Positions 63,956 through 64,000 of a stretch of 64,000 nt of DNA are shown here, in pieces (within the stretch, counting starts at the first letter, position 1; each line of letters begins with the position of its first letter). The DNA is from Actinomadura cremea (GTDB lineage Bacteria; Actinomycetota; Actinomycetes; Streptosporangiales; Streptosporangiaceae): contig NZ_BMRF01000003.1 of the NCBI RefSeq assembly GCF_014648495.1, positions 248,001 to 312,000 on the forward strand, in the 5' to 3' direction. The notes below the pieces were generated by a model. The model was not told the origin of the DNA. It worked only from the letters and a program-made list of their open reading frames with translations, and ran no database searches. The position numbers and the translations under genes were made by a program.

Positions 63956-64000
63956 GTGCGGATTGCCATAGGACCGAACACGTTCGAGCAGCTGAGAGGC
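63956..64000 (+). CDS. Possible start of a gene cut by the window edge
   Basis: GTG 63956 opens a frame VRIAIGPNTFEQLRG to the last base. GAGGAG lies 12 bases upstream and the promoter-like pair before it. Fifteen residues are too few to name a product. Confidence 0.3.
   Translation, partial: MRIAIGPNTFEQLRG

Overview
The window is high-GC actinobacterial chromosome with dense genes, many GTG starts, four-base stop/start overlaps and GC-rich hairpin terminators. Gene order (rimP-nusA-ylxR-infB-ylxP-rbfA-DHH-truB-ribF-rpsO-pnp-M16-dapB, then dapA-rnj-ftsK-rimO-pgsA-cinA-clgR, then recA-recX) is the core layout shared by Streptomyces, mycobacteria and Streptosporangiales. A DasABC-type sugar importer, DUF3046 before recA and a short Trp-rich protein fit Streptosporangiales, perhaps an Actinomadura-like genus. 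That genus guess is inference. RecA carries no intein. No rRNA, tRNA, insertion sequence, prophage or CRISPR array was seen.

Layout. 1-2250: a cut-off TRM11-like methyltransferase, a coiled-coil protein and a DUF4439 lipoprotein, all on the minus strand. 2470-11405: the translation/transcription factor operon. 11600-19770: HlyIII protein, RibF, S15, PNPase, M16 protease, a holin-IV-like membrane protein, DapB and a transglutaminase-fold protein. 19930-29260: accessory single genes (orphan ModA, Ung, membrane proteins, MenA, DHA2 exporter, GNAT, CGNR regulator, VOC protein, GH18-like protein). 29560-41603: DapA, RNase J, FtsK, RodZ-like protein, RimO, PgsA, DUF1990, CinA, ClgR and Dps. 41780-51890: a lipoprotein, LysR, Nei, Rrf2, then a Das-like importer with GH3 beta-N-acetylhexosaminidase and a divergent ROK regulator, then TetR. 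51990-58850: EamA transporter, Lhr helicase and a membrane esterase. 58860-63651: DUF3046, a glutathionylspermidine-synthase-like ATP-grasp protein, a glycine-tailed lipoprotein, a second ATP-grasp protein, RecA and RecX.

How parts work together. The first operon supplies ribosome maturation (RimP, RbfA), initiation (IF2), antitermination (NusA) and tRNA modification (TruB). DapA and DapB feed lysine and cell-wall diaminopimelate. RNase J and PNPase are RNA decay enzymes. ClgR is expected to control Clp protease genes. The Das-like block imports an amino-sugar oligomer and cleaves it inside the cell under ROK control. RecA and RecX, behind a clear LexA box, form the SOS repair pair.

The stretches that most merit follow-up are the two ATP-grasp genes plus glycine-tailed lipoprotein beside recA (59041-61564), and a six-copy 25-bp tandem array with a palindromic core between rnj and ftsK (32194-32343).
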